A DNA stretch of 64,000 nt, taken from NCBI GenBank assembly GCA_036478595.1, contig JAZGEF010000073.1:62001-126000 (forward strand). Direction: 5' to 3'. The notes below the pieces were generated by a model. The model searched no databases and had not been told where the DNA came from. It was given only the letters and a program-made list of their open reading frames with translations. This DNA is from Granulosicoccus sp036478595. Lineage in GTDB: Bacteria; Pseudomonadota; Gammaproteobacteria; Granulosicoccales; Granulosicoccaceae. Every line of letters begins with the position of its first letter. Within the stretch, counting starts at the first letter, position 1. The translations under genes were made by a program, and so were the position numbers. Of the stretch, positions 45,501 through 53,323 are shown one piece after another.

Positions 45501-45999
45501 TGCTGCCTGTCAGTTACGCGGTTTGGGTATGCCTGAAAGTGAACTTAAAGAATCAACCGATAAAGTGATCCGTGCAATCAACAATACTCTTGAAGATGAT
45601 CGCGGGCAGTGGATTCTCGATGCAAGCCATGAACAAGCAATGTCAGAATGGGCGCTTACCGCGATGACAGGCGAAGGTTTAAAAAGCGTGGTTATTGACA
45701 GAACCTTTATTGATGAAGACGGTGCACGTTGGATTATTGACTATAAAACGAGTGATCATTCGGGTGGTTCATTGGATGTGTTTTTAGATCAAGAGCAAGA
45801 GCGGTATAATGAGCAGCTGTGTGCTTATGCCGATATTCTGCGTTTGAGCGAAAATCGCCCGGTGAGGATGGGGCTTTATTTTCCGTTACTCAAAGCGTTT
45901 CGTGAAATACCGCATGGCTCACCGCCCTTGCCAACTGACGTGCCAGCTGATAAGCCAGCTGCTGGGCCAGTGCAAACAGATATGTTTTCGAGTGATTAA
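42538..45999 (+). CDS. AddA-like UvrD/Rep helicase-nuclease
   Basis: 1153 residues from ATG 42538 (TAATG coupling with the upstream gene; the longer frame from 42508 is inside it). Superfamily 1 helicase motifs: Walker A QAPAGSGKTELL with Lys31, TFTRKAAVEM (Ia), VDEFQDTSHSQ near 421 (II), GDPMQSIYRFRKAD near 454 (III), NFRSSPAV (IV), MTMHKAKGLEF (V) and LLYVACTRAKQ (VI). A C-terminal RecB-type nuclease ends in WIIDYKTSDHS near 1064. Together with the AddB-like protein it should form an ATP-driven end-resection machine. Whether it responds to Chi-like sequences is unknown. Confidence 0.94.
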   Translation: MAAIPEDAAIRKQALLADQSFIVQAPAGSGKTELLTRRVLTLLAVVEKPEEVLAITFTRKAAVEMQTRVFEALQLAASNTSPEDAYQAEGIALAKAVLQRDQQQGWQLLSNPQRLNLRTIDSLGTSLAHNLPLVSKLGAPSSVVDDASALYREAAAIFINKNIESLDLVLLHLGNKMADAERLLAEMLGKRDQWGGYVNNDLSTDTLRDGLEAVLLGLVESRLDALVESAPVGFVEQLLPLINFSQEMKALLFETGTPTLFEQSPGASVEHLGTWRIFADCLLTADVKTPAVRKRITRANGFPSNAADAKVVGMSARELTIPKKRIVELLESIIEYPAFVELINEVRILPNPEYDDADWQVMEQLINTLPLLLDELEAVFASVHQVDFTEIAIRARKAMGKEDEPTDLALAMDLRISHILVDEFQDTSHSQLSLFQQLVAGWQPDDGKTFFAVGDPMQSIYRFRKADVTLFAQAQDHGIGTTKLTPLTLTVNFRSSPAVTNWVNHVFTNLFPPEADEVTGATAYAHSVAFREIAGSVTIHPGFNSSVEDEASQVAQLVKAAVDSDPEHTVAILVRSRAQATQIYPALQQLGIRYQALEMDNLGDKPVVRDLLSLSLALRYPHDRLHWLAVVRAPWCGLTAADLNVLMDDSSHVPVMQLLQDTARTSQLSDDGAQRVRSLLQILLPAVQRSARSAIIPWVESCWLNLGGPAVCRDQSDLDASEQCIKKLQQMEARGMLWRLGSLQDAMKKLYAVGDVGDEHHIVRVQIMTMHKAKGLEFDTVVMPALNRRPRGDAKQLLSWFESSAQGSYQLLLAPFNEVNKDPGAILKLVRSANERCNVQEVIRLLYVACTRAKQHLHLLGTVKHSINGELSHLPKSSLLGTLWPIIETEYENADPGPPPATDEEAVDAPIVIPRLQRLPVDWQAPTMNVYQGEGLRPKNTADVPSIDYLWASTAARDIGTVVHAQLQRLAINPSARDPKQLNALSKIAACQLRGLGMPESELKESTDKVIRAINNTLEDDRGQWILDASHEQAMSEWALTAMTGEGLKSVVIDRTFIDEDGARWIIDYKTSDHSGGSLDVFLDQEQERYNEQLCAYADILRLSENRPVRMGLYFPLLKAFREIPHGSPPLPTDVPADKPAAGPVQTDMFSSD

Positions 46000-46061
46000 T
46001 TAACAATACAAAAGTAACAGTAAGCAAATTTTAAGTTGGGCATTCAAGCGAGAACCGAAAG

Positions 46062-46730
46062 ATGGAAAGCAAATTCTGGCACTCACGCTGGCAAGAAAAT
46101 AAAATCGGATTCCACCAGTCGAAATATAACTCTCGTCTGACATCGCTGTGGCCGTCGTTATCGTTACCACAAGGCGCCGAGGTGTTCGTACCTTTGTGCG
46201 GTAAAACGCTTGATATGCTCTGGTTGCATGAGCAGGGCTTTAAGGTGTTGGGTGTGGAGCTTAGTGAAATTGCTGCCGCGGCTTATTTTGATGAAAACGA
46301 TCTGCCATATAACGTCACCCAATCGGGTGGTTTACAACTGTTTACCGGCGCCGGCAGGGCTGCTGGAATACGCATTTTGGCTGGTGATATGTTTGCCATG
46401 AAATCGGCCCAAACTGCTGGTGTTTCAGCGGTTTATGATCGTGCCTCAATGGTAGCGATGCCACCAGAACTGCGTCAACAATATGTTGATCATTTGGCAG
46501 CGTTGCTGCCTGTCAACGCAACTGGCATCTTGATCAGCATGAATTACGACCCATCTAAGATGAAAGGCCCACCGTTTTCAGTGCCGGATGACGTAGTTCG
46601 AGAGTTGCTCCAACCGTATTACTCGCTTAGTGTATTGGCACACTCAGAAGGCCCAGAACGGTTGGGAAACCTAAAGGGCCGGGGCCTCGATACACTTGAA
46701 GAACACGTGTATCGTATTACTAGGATTTAA
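46062..46730 (+). CDS. tpm: Thiopurine S-methyltransferase
   Basis: SAM-dependent methyltransferase, 222 residues. FWHSRWQENKIGFHQ at the N-terminus, VFVPLCGKTLDMLWL (SAM-binding motif) and GVELSEIA are the Tpm hallmarks. VYDRASMVAMPPELR and the hydrophobic core strands follow. In Pseudomonas, Tpm methylates thiopurines and also tellurite or selenite species. The link is notable because the genes directly downstream include a TelA-family (tellurite/toxic-anion) protein. A lipoprotein ORF starts 11 bases after the stop. Confidence 0.94.
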   Translation: MESKFWHSRWQENKIGFHQSKYNSRLTSLWPSLSLPQGAEVFVPLCGKTLDMLWLHEQGFKVLGVELSEIAAAAYFDENDLPYNVTQSGGLQLFTGAGRAAGIRILAGDMFAMKSAQTAGVSAVYDRASMVAMPPELRQQYVDHLAALLPVNATGILISMNYDPSKMKGPPFSVPDDVVRELLQPYYSLSVLAHSEGPERLGNLKGRGLDTLEEHVYRITRI

Positions 46731-46741
46731 AAGGATTACTT

Positions 46742-46834
46742 ATGCCTATATTGGTACAACGTACAATTGGTTTTATTCTGCTATTCGCCACTGTAGGCGT
46801 GCTTTCTTTGCAAGCGTGTTCGAGCGCAATTTGA
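46742..46834 (+). CDS. Very small lipoprotein (30 residues)
   Basis: ATG at 46742 is preceded by AAGGA (6 bases away). It encodes a 30-residue peptide: a positively charged start (VQR), a hydrophobic core (GFILLFATVGVLSL), then the lipobox LQAC with lipidated Cys26, and only SSAI after it. The stop TGA overlaps the ATG of the XpaC gene (TGATG), so it is translationally coupled. After processing only five residues would remain on the lipid anchor. Entericidin-like or small-toxin-like lipopeptides have this shape, but no family is recognised. It could equally be a coupling leader for XpaC. Confidence 0.7.
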   Translation: MPILVQRTIGFILLFATVGVLSLQACSSAI

Positions 46835-47685
46835 TGTCTGCTGCAAAACGATATAACCCCGACACTAGCCCTCGTAAGGTGCAATGGCGTGGCTTGCTGT
46901 TGTATATCTTGCCGTTACCGTTGTTGCCTGCCGCTATCGGAGCATTGATGGACGGCAGCATTGTGCAAGCATTGGCAATAGCGGCTGGTTTCGCTCTGGC
47001 TATGTTGGCTGCTGGGCTTATTCGAAAAGGTATTCGCCTGGAGCAAGAAGGCAAGCTGCGTCGTTTTAAACGCCGCGCCAGCACTACGCCTTATCGAATG
47101 CTCGGCTCTGTTGCCTTGGCGATGGGTATGTTCTTGGTCGCCTGGTTCGGTATCCCAAAGGCACATGGATTATTTGACAGTATTTTGTACGGCCTGGCTG
47201 TGGTGCTAGGTAGCTATCTTTATTACGGTTTTGATCCGGCGCGAAAAAACCCAGATATCGTAACGATTGGTATCACTACCGAAGAGCTGATTGAGCTGCT
47301 GGATGAGGCCGATGGCCGTATCGACGCCATAGAGACGGCAGGCAAAGACATCCGCAATGCAGAATTTCGCCAACGTTTGCGTCGCATTGCCACTGAGGCA
47401 CGCGTTATACTAGACACCATCGAAGAAGACCCAAGCGATGCCCGCCGGGCACGTAAGTTTTTAAAGGTCTATTTGGATGGGGCTCAGCAAGTTACGGAAG
47501 GCTATGCGCGAACCCACAAAAATGATGATAATCCCGAGTTGGAGGATAATTTCCGGCGCGTACTAACAACAATAGAAACGGTTATCAGCGAGCAACAAGC
47601 CAAGCTGCGCGAAAACAACGTTTCAGATCTCGACGTAACCATTGAAGTACTGCAGATGCAGCTTGAGAAAGAAGGGGTGGTTTAG
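46834..47685 (+). CDS. XpaC-family membrane protein (5-bromo-4-chloroindolyl phosphate hydrolysis-like)
   Basis: 283 residues from ATG 46834, which overlaps the small lipoprotein stop; the frame also opens from 46696 but that includes the end of tpm. Two or three helices in the first 120 residues (about 17-60 and 86-125) are followed by a cytoplasmic coiled-coil-like helical domain (IVTIGITTEELIELLDEADGRI, shown in part). XpaC proteins sit next to TelA in many bacteria, and this is that arrangement. The Bacillus gene was named after a phosphatase screen, but the biochemical role is unclear; a membrane-stress partner of TelA is the inference. Confidence 0.8.
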   Translation: MSAAKRYNPDTSPRKVQWRGLLLYILPLPLLPAAIGALMDGSIVQALAIAAGFALAMLAAGLIRKGIRLEQEGKLRRFKRRASTTPYRMLGSVALAMGMFLVAWFGIPKAHGLFDSILYGLAVVLGSYLYYGFDPARKNPDIVTIGITTEELIELLDEADGRIDAIETAGKDIRNAEFRQRLRRIATEARVILDTIEEDPSDARRARKFLKVYLDGAQQVTEGYARTHKNDDNPELEDNFRRVLTTIETVISEQQAKLRENNVSDLDVTIEVLQMQLEKEGVV

Positions 47686-47760
47686 CTCTTTAGGCACAAG
47701 CGGTACAAATTGATTACGCCAAATTGAATATGATTAAACCGAACAAATTAGGAGTGAACG

Positions 47761-48936
47761 ATGGCCGATACCAAAGTAGATGTAGCAACGGATGTAGATA
47801 TTTTACCTGGCACTGAAATGCTGGCAGACGTCAAATACGAAATTGTGACTTACGAAGAGGCGGATGCAACGGAACGCACGCGTATCGACAAGCTTATGGA
47901 AGACATCGATCTATCCGACAGCAACTCAGTTATCTTTTTTGGTAGTAAAGCTCAACAAGAGCTCACTACTATTTCTGACAGTATGCTTGAAGGCGTTCGT
48001 AATAAGGATGTGGGTTCGGCAGGTAAATCGCTTAATGGAATGGTTACAGTACTACGTGGTTTTGAAGTTGCTGATTTCGATCCTAACAAACCGCCGGGTT
48101 TTTTCTCGCGCCTGTGGCGCAAGTTGTTTGGTGGCATAACCCCGGTTGCCAAATTTATCCAGCAATATGAGGGTGTGCGCAAGCAAGTCGATGTAGTCAC
48201 TGACGATCTGGAAGGGCACAAAACAACATTGCTTCGTGATATCAAATCTCTCGATAAGCTTTACGATGCCAATCTTGAGTACTTTCACAACCTTGAGCTC
48301 TACATTGCAGCCGGTGAGCAGAAAATTAAGTACATCGAAGAAAACATGATTCCTGCCGCCGAGCAGGCTGCTGAAAATTCTGATGAAGTGCTAGCCGCAC
48401 AACAGCTACGTGATATACGTGGTGGCCGTGACGATCTCGAACGCCGAGTACATGACCTTAAGCTGACGCGCCAGGTTGCCATGCAAGGCTTGCCTAGTAT
48501 CCGCCTTATTCAAGAAAACGATAAAGGCTTGGTTAATAAAATCAACTCAACGCTTGTTAATACTGTGCCATTGTGGCGCCAGCAACTCGCTCAAGCTGTC
48601 ACTATTTTCCGCTCTGCTGAAGCCGCTAAGAGCGTTAAAGCTGCAAGTGATCTTACTAATGATCTTCTCGAGAAAAACGCTGAAAACCTACGCACGGCAA
48701 ACCGCACAGTTCGTGAAGAGCTAGAGCGTGGGGTGTTTGATGTTAATGCTGTGCGTAAGGCAAATGAAAACTTAATTGCTACTGTTGAAGAAAGCCTGCA
48801 GATTGCTGATGAAGGCAAACGTCGTCGCGCCGAAGCTGAAACTGCTTTGCAAGAGATGGAGGCCGAGCTAAAAGCATCGCTAAAATCAGCGCAAGCAAAG
48901 GGCTCGACAGCTGTGCCGACTTCGGCGGAGGTTTAA
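47761..48936 (+). CDS. TelA family toxic-anion resistance protein
   Basis: 391 residues, cytoplasmic, mostly helical. TelA family blocks include RIDKLMEDIDLSDSNSVIFFGSKAQQELTTI (quoted in part), the PGFFSRLWRKLFGG amphipathic segment, and long heptad-like helices (about 145-385). VPLWRQQLAQAVTIFR is another marker. TelA was named for tellurite resistance on plasmids, but chromosomal copies occur in envelope-stress and colicin-tolerance contexts. RBS TAGGAG lies 6 bases before the ATG. The SPFH gene starts one base after its stop, a clear operon. Confidence 0.92.
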   Translation: MADTKVDVATDVDILPGTEMLADVKYEIVTYEEADATERTRIDKLMEDIDLSDSNSVIFFGSKAQQELTTISDSMLEGVRNKDVGSAGKSLNGMVTVLRGFEVADFDPNKPPGFFSRLWRKLFGGITPVAKFIQQYEGVRKQVDVVTDDLEGHKTTLLRDIKSLDKLYDANLEYFHNLELYIAAGEQKIKYIEENMIPAAEQAAENSDEVLAAQQLRDIRGGRDDLERRVHDLKLTRQVAMQGLPSIRLIQENDKGLVNKINSTLVNTVPLWRQQLAQAVTIFRSAEAAKSVKAASDLTNDLLEKNAENLRTANRTVREELERGVFDVNAVRKANENLIATVEESLQIADEGKRRRAEAETALQEMEAELKASLKSAQAKGSTAVPTSAEV

Positions 48937-48937
48937 G

Positions 48938-50044
48938 ATGGGGCTATTTAGCCGGTTGTTTAATGAGTTCGTTGATGTCATCGAATGGACCGATGACAGC
49001 AGCGATACCATGGTGTATCGATTCGAGCGCTACGGCAACGAGATTAAATACGGTGCAAAGCTGATTGTTCGTGAGTCCCAGTTTGCTGTGTTTGTGAATG
49101 AAGGTGAGGTTGCTGATGTTCTCGGCCCAGGTACCTACGAGCTAGAAACGCGCAATTTGCCGCTGCTCACAACACTGCAAAATTGGCATCACGGCTTTGA
49201 AAGCCCGTTTAAGGCTGAAGTCTATTTCTGCAACGCGAGACGTTTCACTGATCTCAAATGGGGTACCAAACATCCATTGATGCTGCGTGATCCTGAATTT
49301 GGTGGCTTACGCTTACGTGCGTTTGGCAACTACTCGATACGCGTGCTTGATCCATTAAAATTTATTCGCGAGATCGTTGGTACCGAAGGTGTCTTTACCA
49401 CTGACGAAATCAGTAATCAGTTGCGTAATCTAATTATTTCGCGATTTGCAACTATTGTTGGTGGTGCGGGTATTCCAATATTGGATATGGCGGCAAACTA
49501 CGATCAACTGGGTGAGTTTTTAACACGACGCATCGCACCTGAGTTTTCTGAATATGGACTTGAACTGACTAAGTTGTTGGTGGAGAACATCTCATTACCA
49601 CCCAGTGTTGCTGAAGCGCTGGATAAGCGCACCAGTATGGGTATGACCGGCAACCTTGATCGATACCTGCAATATCAAACAGGTGTTGCGATGGAGCAGG
49701 CTGCACAAAACCCAGGTGGTGGGGCATCAGAAGGCATCGGTATGGGTGTTGGGCTAGCCATGGCCAATAGAATGAACGAAAGCGTCGGCAGTGGTCATTC
49801 TGCTAAAACATTGCCGCCTCCTGTACCTCAGGCTGTCGAATTTCATATTGCTGATGGGGATGCGGCATCTGGCCCGTTTAGCGTTTCTGAATTGAAGAAG
49901 CGTGCTGCAAAAGGCTCGATCACGCCCGCAACATTAGTATGGTCACCATCGATGGCTGACTGGCAATCGGCCAGTAATGTGCCGGCTCTGGCTGATTGTT
50001 TTAAAGGGTTGAGCTCATCGCCACCGCCAATCAACCGAGCCTAA
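48938..50044 (+). CDS. SPFH/Band-7-like protein with C-terminal GYF_2 domain (YdjI-like)
   Basis: 368 residues. The N-terminal part (about 20-245) resembles YdjI/SPFH proteins: FVDVIEWTDDSSDTMVYRFER, YGAKLIVRESQFAVFVNEG and DPLKFIREIVGTEGVFTTDEI (each given in part). A Gly/Met-rich linker (GMGVGLAMANRMNES) follows. The last 60 residues form a GYF_2-type domain (FHIADGDAASGPFSVSEL, SMADWQSA). SPFH proteins scaffold membrane microdomains; the GYF part probably binds a proline-rich or peptide partner. The same pairing is seen with zinc-ribbon membrane proteins, which is what follows. Confidence 0.88.
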   Translation: MGLFSRLFNEFVDVIEWTDDSSDTMVYRFERYGNEIKYGAKLIVRESQFAVFVNEGEVADVLGPGTYELETRNLPLLTTLQNWHHGFESPFKAEVYFCNARRFTDLKWGTKHPLMLRDPEFGGLRLRAFGNYSIRVLDPLKFIREIVGTEGVFTTDEISNQLRNLIISRFATIVGGAGIPILDMAANYDQLGEFLTRRIAPEFSEYGLELTKLLVENISLPPSVAEALDKRTSMGMTGNLDRYLQYQTGVAMEQAAQNPGGGASEGIGMGVGLAMANRMNESVGSGHSAKTLPPPVPQAVEFHIADGDAASGPFSVSELKKRAAKGSITPATLVWSPSMADWQSASNVPALADCFKGLSSSPPPINRA

Positions 50045-50051
50045 ACCTGCA

Positions 50052-51347
50052 ATGAAAGTTTGGCCCGATGAAGGCGGGCGATCAGTTGGTGAAGCCACTA
50101 CTGCTGCACTAACTGAAACTCGGTTTCCGTGCCAACAGTGCGGTGCGGTGCTGCATTACGCGGTGGGTACGCAGTCGCTAGAGTGCCAGTACTGTGGGCA
50201 TGTTAATGCCATAGCAAGCCCAACTACGCACATAGAAGAGCTCGACTTACACACAGCCCTGCGACGTTTGCAAACGTCCAGATCGGTGTCAGTCGAAACC
50301 CACATTATCAAATGCCCTAACTGTGCCGCTGAGTTTGCGCTCGATGCGCACATACACGCGGGTGAGTGTCCGTTTTGCAGCACCACGGTGGTGACATCCA
50401 CCAGCAAAGCTAAGCCGATAAAACCTAAAGCCTTGTTGCCATTTGAAATAGGTGATACGCAGGCACGTGAAGCCTATATCAAATGGCTCAATAAATTATG
50501 GTTTGCACCTAATGAGCTAAAACGCTATGCGCGTGATGATGCATCCTTGCATGGTGTGTATATCCCCTATTGGACCTACGACAGCGATACCGCTACTGCT
50601 TACCAAGGGCAGCGAGGCGATGTGTACTACGTTACACAGCGTTATACGGCCATCGAAAACAATCGTCGCGTTACTCGTACGCGTAGTGTTCCCAAAGTAC
50701 GCTGGACGCCTGTGAGTGGTCGCACGTCGCGTCATTTTGATGATGTATTAGTTGGAGCGACTAAAACCTTACCGCGTAAAATAACAGATTGGCTCGAGCC
50801 CTGGGATTTAGAAAATTTGGTGGCTTACACTGAGGCGTATCTCAGCGGTTTTAGCAGTGAGGTGTATCAAGTCGATCTTGATAAAGGCTTCAACTTTGCG
50901 CAGAGCACGATGGATCGTATTATCCGCAGTGATGTTCAACATGCAATTGGCGGCGATCAACAACGCATTGGTGGTTTGCGAACACAGCACAGCGATACAA
51001 CGTTTAAACATGTGCTGCTGCCGGTATGGACGGCAGGCTTTTCGTTTCATAAAAGAACCTATCGGTTTGTTGTTAACGGGCGCACGGGTAAAGTTCGTGG
51101 AGAACGGCCTTACAGCGCGGTCAAAATTGGTCTAGCGGTGGCTGCTGGAATAGTGGCGATTTTGGGCTTTTTGTCCGTAGCGGGGCAGTCGGGTGCGTTC
51201 GATGGAGGCTTTAGCAACGGCATTCAAACCCGCAGCCCGGTTAATTGGGGTCTTGAGCCTGCGCCATCGAGGTGGCCTGACGTCCCATTAGGTGGTGGTT
51301 TGCCCCAATCAACGTTCCCGGAACTACCGGATAGCTTGCGCTACTAA
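50052..51347 (+). CDS. Zinc-ribbon membrane protein (YdjG-like)
   Basis: 431 residues. Two four-cysteine zinc ribbons open the protein: Cys27, Cys30, Cys45, Cys48 and Cys88, Cys91, Cys106, Cys109. A long beta-rich middle part follows, with YIPYWTYDS and the WEPWDL-like region. One transmembrane helix is near residues 358-380 (KIGLAVAAGIVAILGFL), then a Pro/Gly-rich tail. YdjG and YdjI lie together in the Bacillus ydjFGHI cluster, where PspA is the third partner; here TelA/XpaC take that position. It lies 7 bases after the SPFH gene. Confidence 0.82.
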   Translation: MKVWPDEGGRSVGEATTAALTETRFPCQQCGAVLHYAVGTQSLECQYCGHVNAIASPTTHIEELDLHTALRRLQTSRSVSVETHIIKCPNCAAEFALDAHIHAGECPFCSTTVVTSTSKAKPIKPKALLPFEIGDTQAREAYIKWLNKLWFAPNELKRYARDDASLHGVYIPYWTYDSDTATAYQGQRGDVYYVTQRYTAIENNRRVTRTRSVPKVRWTPVSGRTSRHFDDVLVGATKTLPRKITDWLEPWDLENLVAYTEAYLSGFSSEVYQVDLDKGFNFAQSTMDRIIRSDVQHAIGGDQQRIGGLRTQHSDTTFKHVLLPVWTAGFSFHKRTYRFVVNGRTGKVRGERPYSAVKIGLAVAAGIVAILGFLSVAGQSGAFDGGFSNGIQTRSPVNWGLEPAPSRWPDVPLGGGLPQSTFPELPDSLRY

Positions 51348-51430
51348 GGTTTATCGGCACAGACCTTGTAATGATCTTGGTCTGGTCAAATTTGCCTTAT
51401 TAGCCGCAATTAAACCCTTGGAGGTTATCA

Positions 51431-53284
51431 GTGGGTATCAACATTATTGATGTTTGTGTATCTGAACCAACACGTAAGTTAGTTCACCTGTCTTTTTTGA
51501 TTGGCGCCGTCGCGCTGATAGCCGCGCCAGTATTGTCGCAAGCCGCCGAGCCCAGCCATGGCTTGTCCAAGTATGGTGATTTAAAATACCCCGCTGATTT
51601 TACCCATTTCGAATACACCAACCCCGATGCCATTAGAGGTGGCGAGGTTAGGCGCGCCGCGCTGGGTAGTTACGATAATCTCAACCCGTTTATTCTTAAA
51701 GGTGTTTCTGCAGCAGGTGCTGGAAGCATCTATGACACGCTCACGGTCAGTAGTGGTGATGAAGCGTTTTCAGTTTATGGGTTGATTGCTGAGACAATGG
51801 AAGTACCGGACGATAAACGTTGGGTTATTTTTAATTTACGCACCGAAGCTCGTTGGCATGATGGCGTTGCCTTAACTGCAGAAGATGTTGTTTGGACGTT
51901 TGATACGATCAAAAGCAAAGGTCATCCTTTTTATAAATCCTACTACGCGTCGATTGTTAAAGCGGAAGTGCTAGATACCCACAAAGTAAAATTTCACTTT
52001 AGTGAAGGTAATAACGGTGAGCTGCCTTTGATAATCGGAGGGTTGGCAATCCTGCCTAAACATTTTTGGGAGGGCCGAGAATTTGAAAAAACCACGCTTG
52101 ATCCGCTGCTTGGTAGTGGGCCCTACGAAATTGGCAAGATCGATCCGGGTCGTTCAATTAACTACGAACGTGTGACGGACTACTGGGCGCAAGATCTTCC
52201 GGTGAATAGAGGTTCAAACAATATCGATTTGTTGGGCTTTGACTACTATCGTGATTTGACCGTCGCACTGGAAGCGCTCAAGAGTGGTGATGTCGATTTT
52301 CGCACTGAATACATCTCGAAAAATTGGAAAACAGCATATGATTTTTCAGCCTTAGATGCTGGCCATGTTGTCAAAGAAGAGCTGCCTGATCTAAGGATTC
52401 AGCGCATGCAGGCGTTTGTACTAAATTCTCGCAAGTCAAAATTTTCAGATGCCCGTGTGCGCCAAGCTCTTGGATATGCATTCGATTTTGAATGGATGAA
52501 TAAAAATCTGTTCTACGGTGCTTACCAGCGCGTAAATAGCTACTTTCAAAATTCAGAGTTTATGGCTACAGGTTTACCTGAGGGCGATGAGCTTGAAATT
52601 TTAGAGCAATATCGTGATCAACTTCCTGAGTCGGTGTTTGTCGAAGAGTACACGCTGCCATTAAATGATGGCAGCGGCAATATACGTAAACAATACCGTA
52701 AAGCACTAGGGCTCTTTAAAGAAGCTGGATGGGAAGTGCGTAACGGTAAGATGACAAACCTAAAGTCGGGCGAAGTTATGGAGATTGAGCTTATGATCGC
52801 GCAGCCGAGTCTTGAGAAGATTGGCTTAGCATTTCGTAAAACACTTGAACGGCTCGGTGTTGAATTGAAAGTTCGTGTTATTGATAGTTCTCAATATGAA
52901 AAACGGTTAGAGGATTTCGACTATGACATGCTTGTGTCGGGTTGGGCGCAGTCCGACTCACCTGGTAATGAGCAGTTTAGTATGTGGAGTTCAGCTGCCG
53001 CTGACGAGTCGGGTTCAAGAAATTATGTTGGTATTAAAAATCCAGTGATAGACGAACTAATCAACCTTATTGTTGATGCACCGAGTAGAAAAACATTGGT
53101 TACTGCAACAAAGGCGCTAGATCGTGTGTTACTCCACAATCATTATGTAATCCCACAGTACTTTGGGCCAACGTACCGAGTTGCCTATTGGAATAAATTT
53201 TCAAGGCCCGAAATTGCTCCTGTGAAGAGCATGGGTTTTAATACCTGGTGGATTGATCCAGAAAAAGCAGCGATGCTGCCTTGA
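51431..53284 (+). CDS. yejA: Periplasmic oligopeptide-binding protein, YejA-like
   Basis: Solute-binding component of a YejABEF-type importer. 617 residues; family 5 SBP. The start is GTG 51431 with GGAGG 6 bases upstream. The signal peptide ends near LSQAAEP (about 45). HGLSKYGDLKYP and FTHFEYTNPDAIRGGEVR are YejA-specific, followed by the typical NLNPFILKG and VVWTFDTIKSKGHPFY. In enterobacteria the system takes up microcin C and other peptides; the natural substrate here is not known. The permease gene starts 39 bases on. Confidence 0.9.
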   Translation: MGINIIDVCVSEPTRKLVHLSFLIGAVALIAAPVLSQAAEPSHGLSKYGDLKYPADFTHFEYTNPDAIRGGEVRRAALGSYDNLNPFILKGVSAAGAGSIYDTLTVSSGDEAFSVYGLIAETMEVPDDKRWVIFNLRTEARWHDGVALTAEDVVWTFDTIKSKGHPFYKSYYASIVKAEVLDTHKVKFHFSEGNNGELPLIIGGLAILPKHFWEGREFEKTTLDPLLGSGPYEIGKIDPGRSINYERVTDYWAQDLPVNRGSNNIDLLGFDYYRDLTVALEALKSGDVDFRTEYISKNWKTAYDFSALDAGHVVKEELPDLRIQRMQAFVLNSRKSKFSDARVRQALGYAFDFEWMNKNLFYGAYQRVNSYFQNSEFMATGLPEGDELEILEQYRDQLPESVFVEEYTLPLNDGSGNIRKQYRKALGLFKEAGWEVRNGKMTNLKSGEVMEIELMIAQPSLEKIGLAFRKTLERLGVELKVRVIDSSQYEKRLEDFDYDMLVSGWAQSDSPGNEQFSMWSSAAADESGSRNYVGIKNPVIDELINLIVDAPSRKTLVTATKALDRVLLHNHYVIPQYFGPTYRVAYWNKFSRPEIAPVKSMGFNTWWIDPEKAAMLP

Positions 53285-53323
53285 TCGCTTATAAGCCTTT
53301 ATAGCGGATCAACTAAAACCACT

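Noticed and set aside
51360..51384. CAGACC/GGTCTG inverted repeat after the zinc-ribbon gene
   Set aside because: Only 6-bp arms with a 13-base loop and no T run; too weak to call a terminator.
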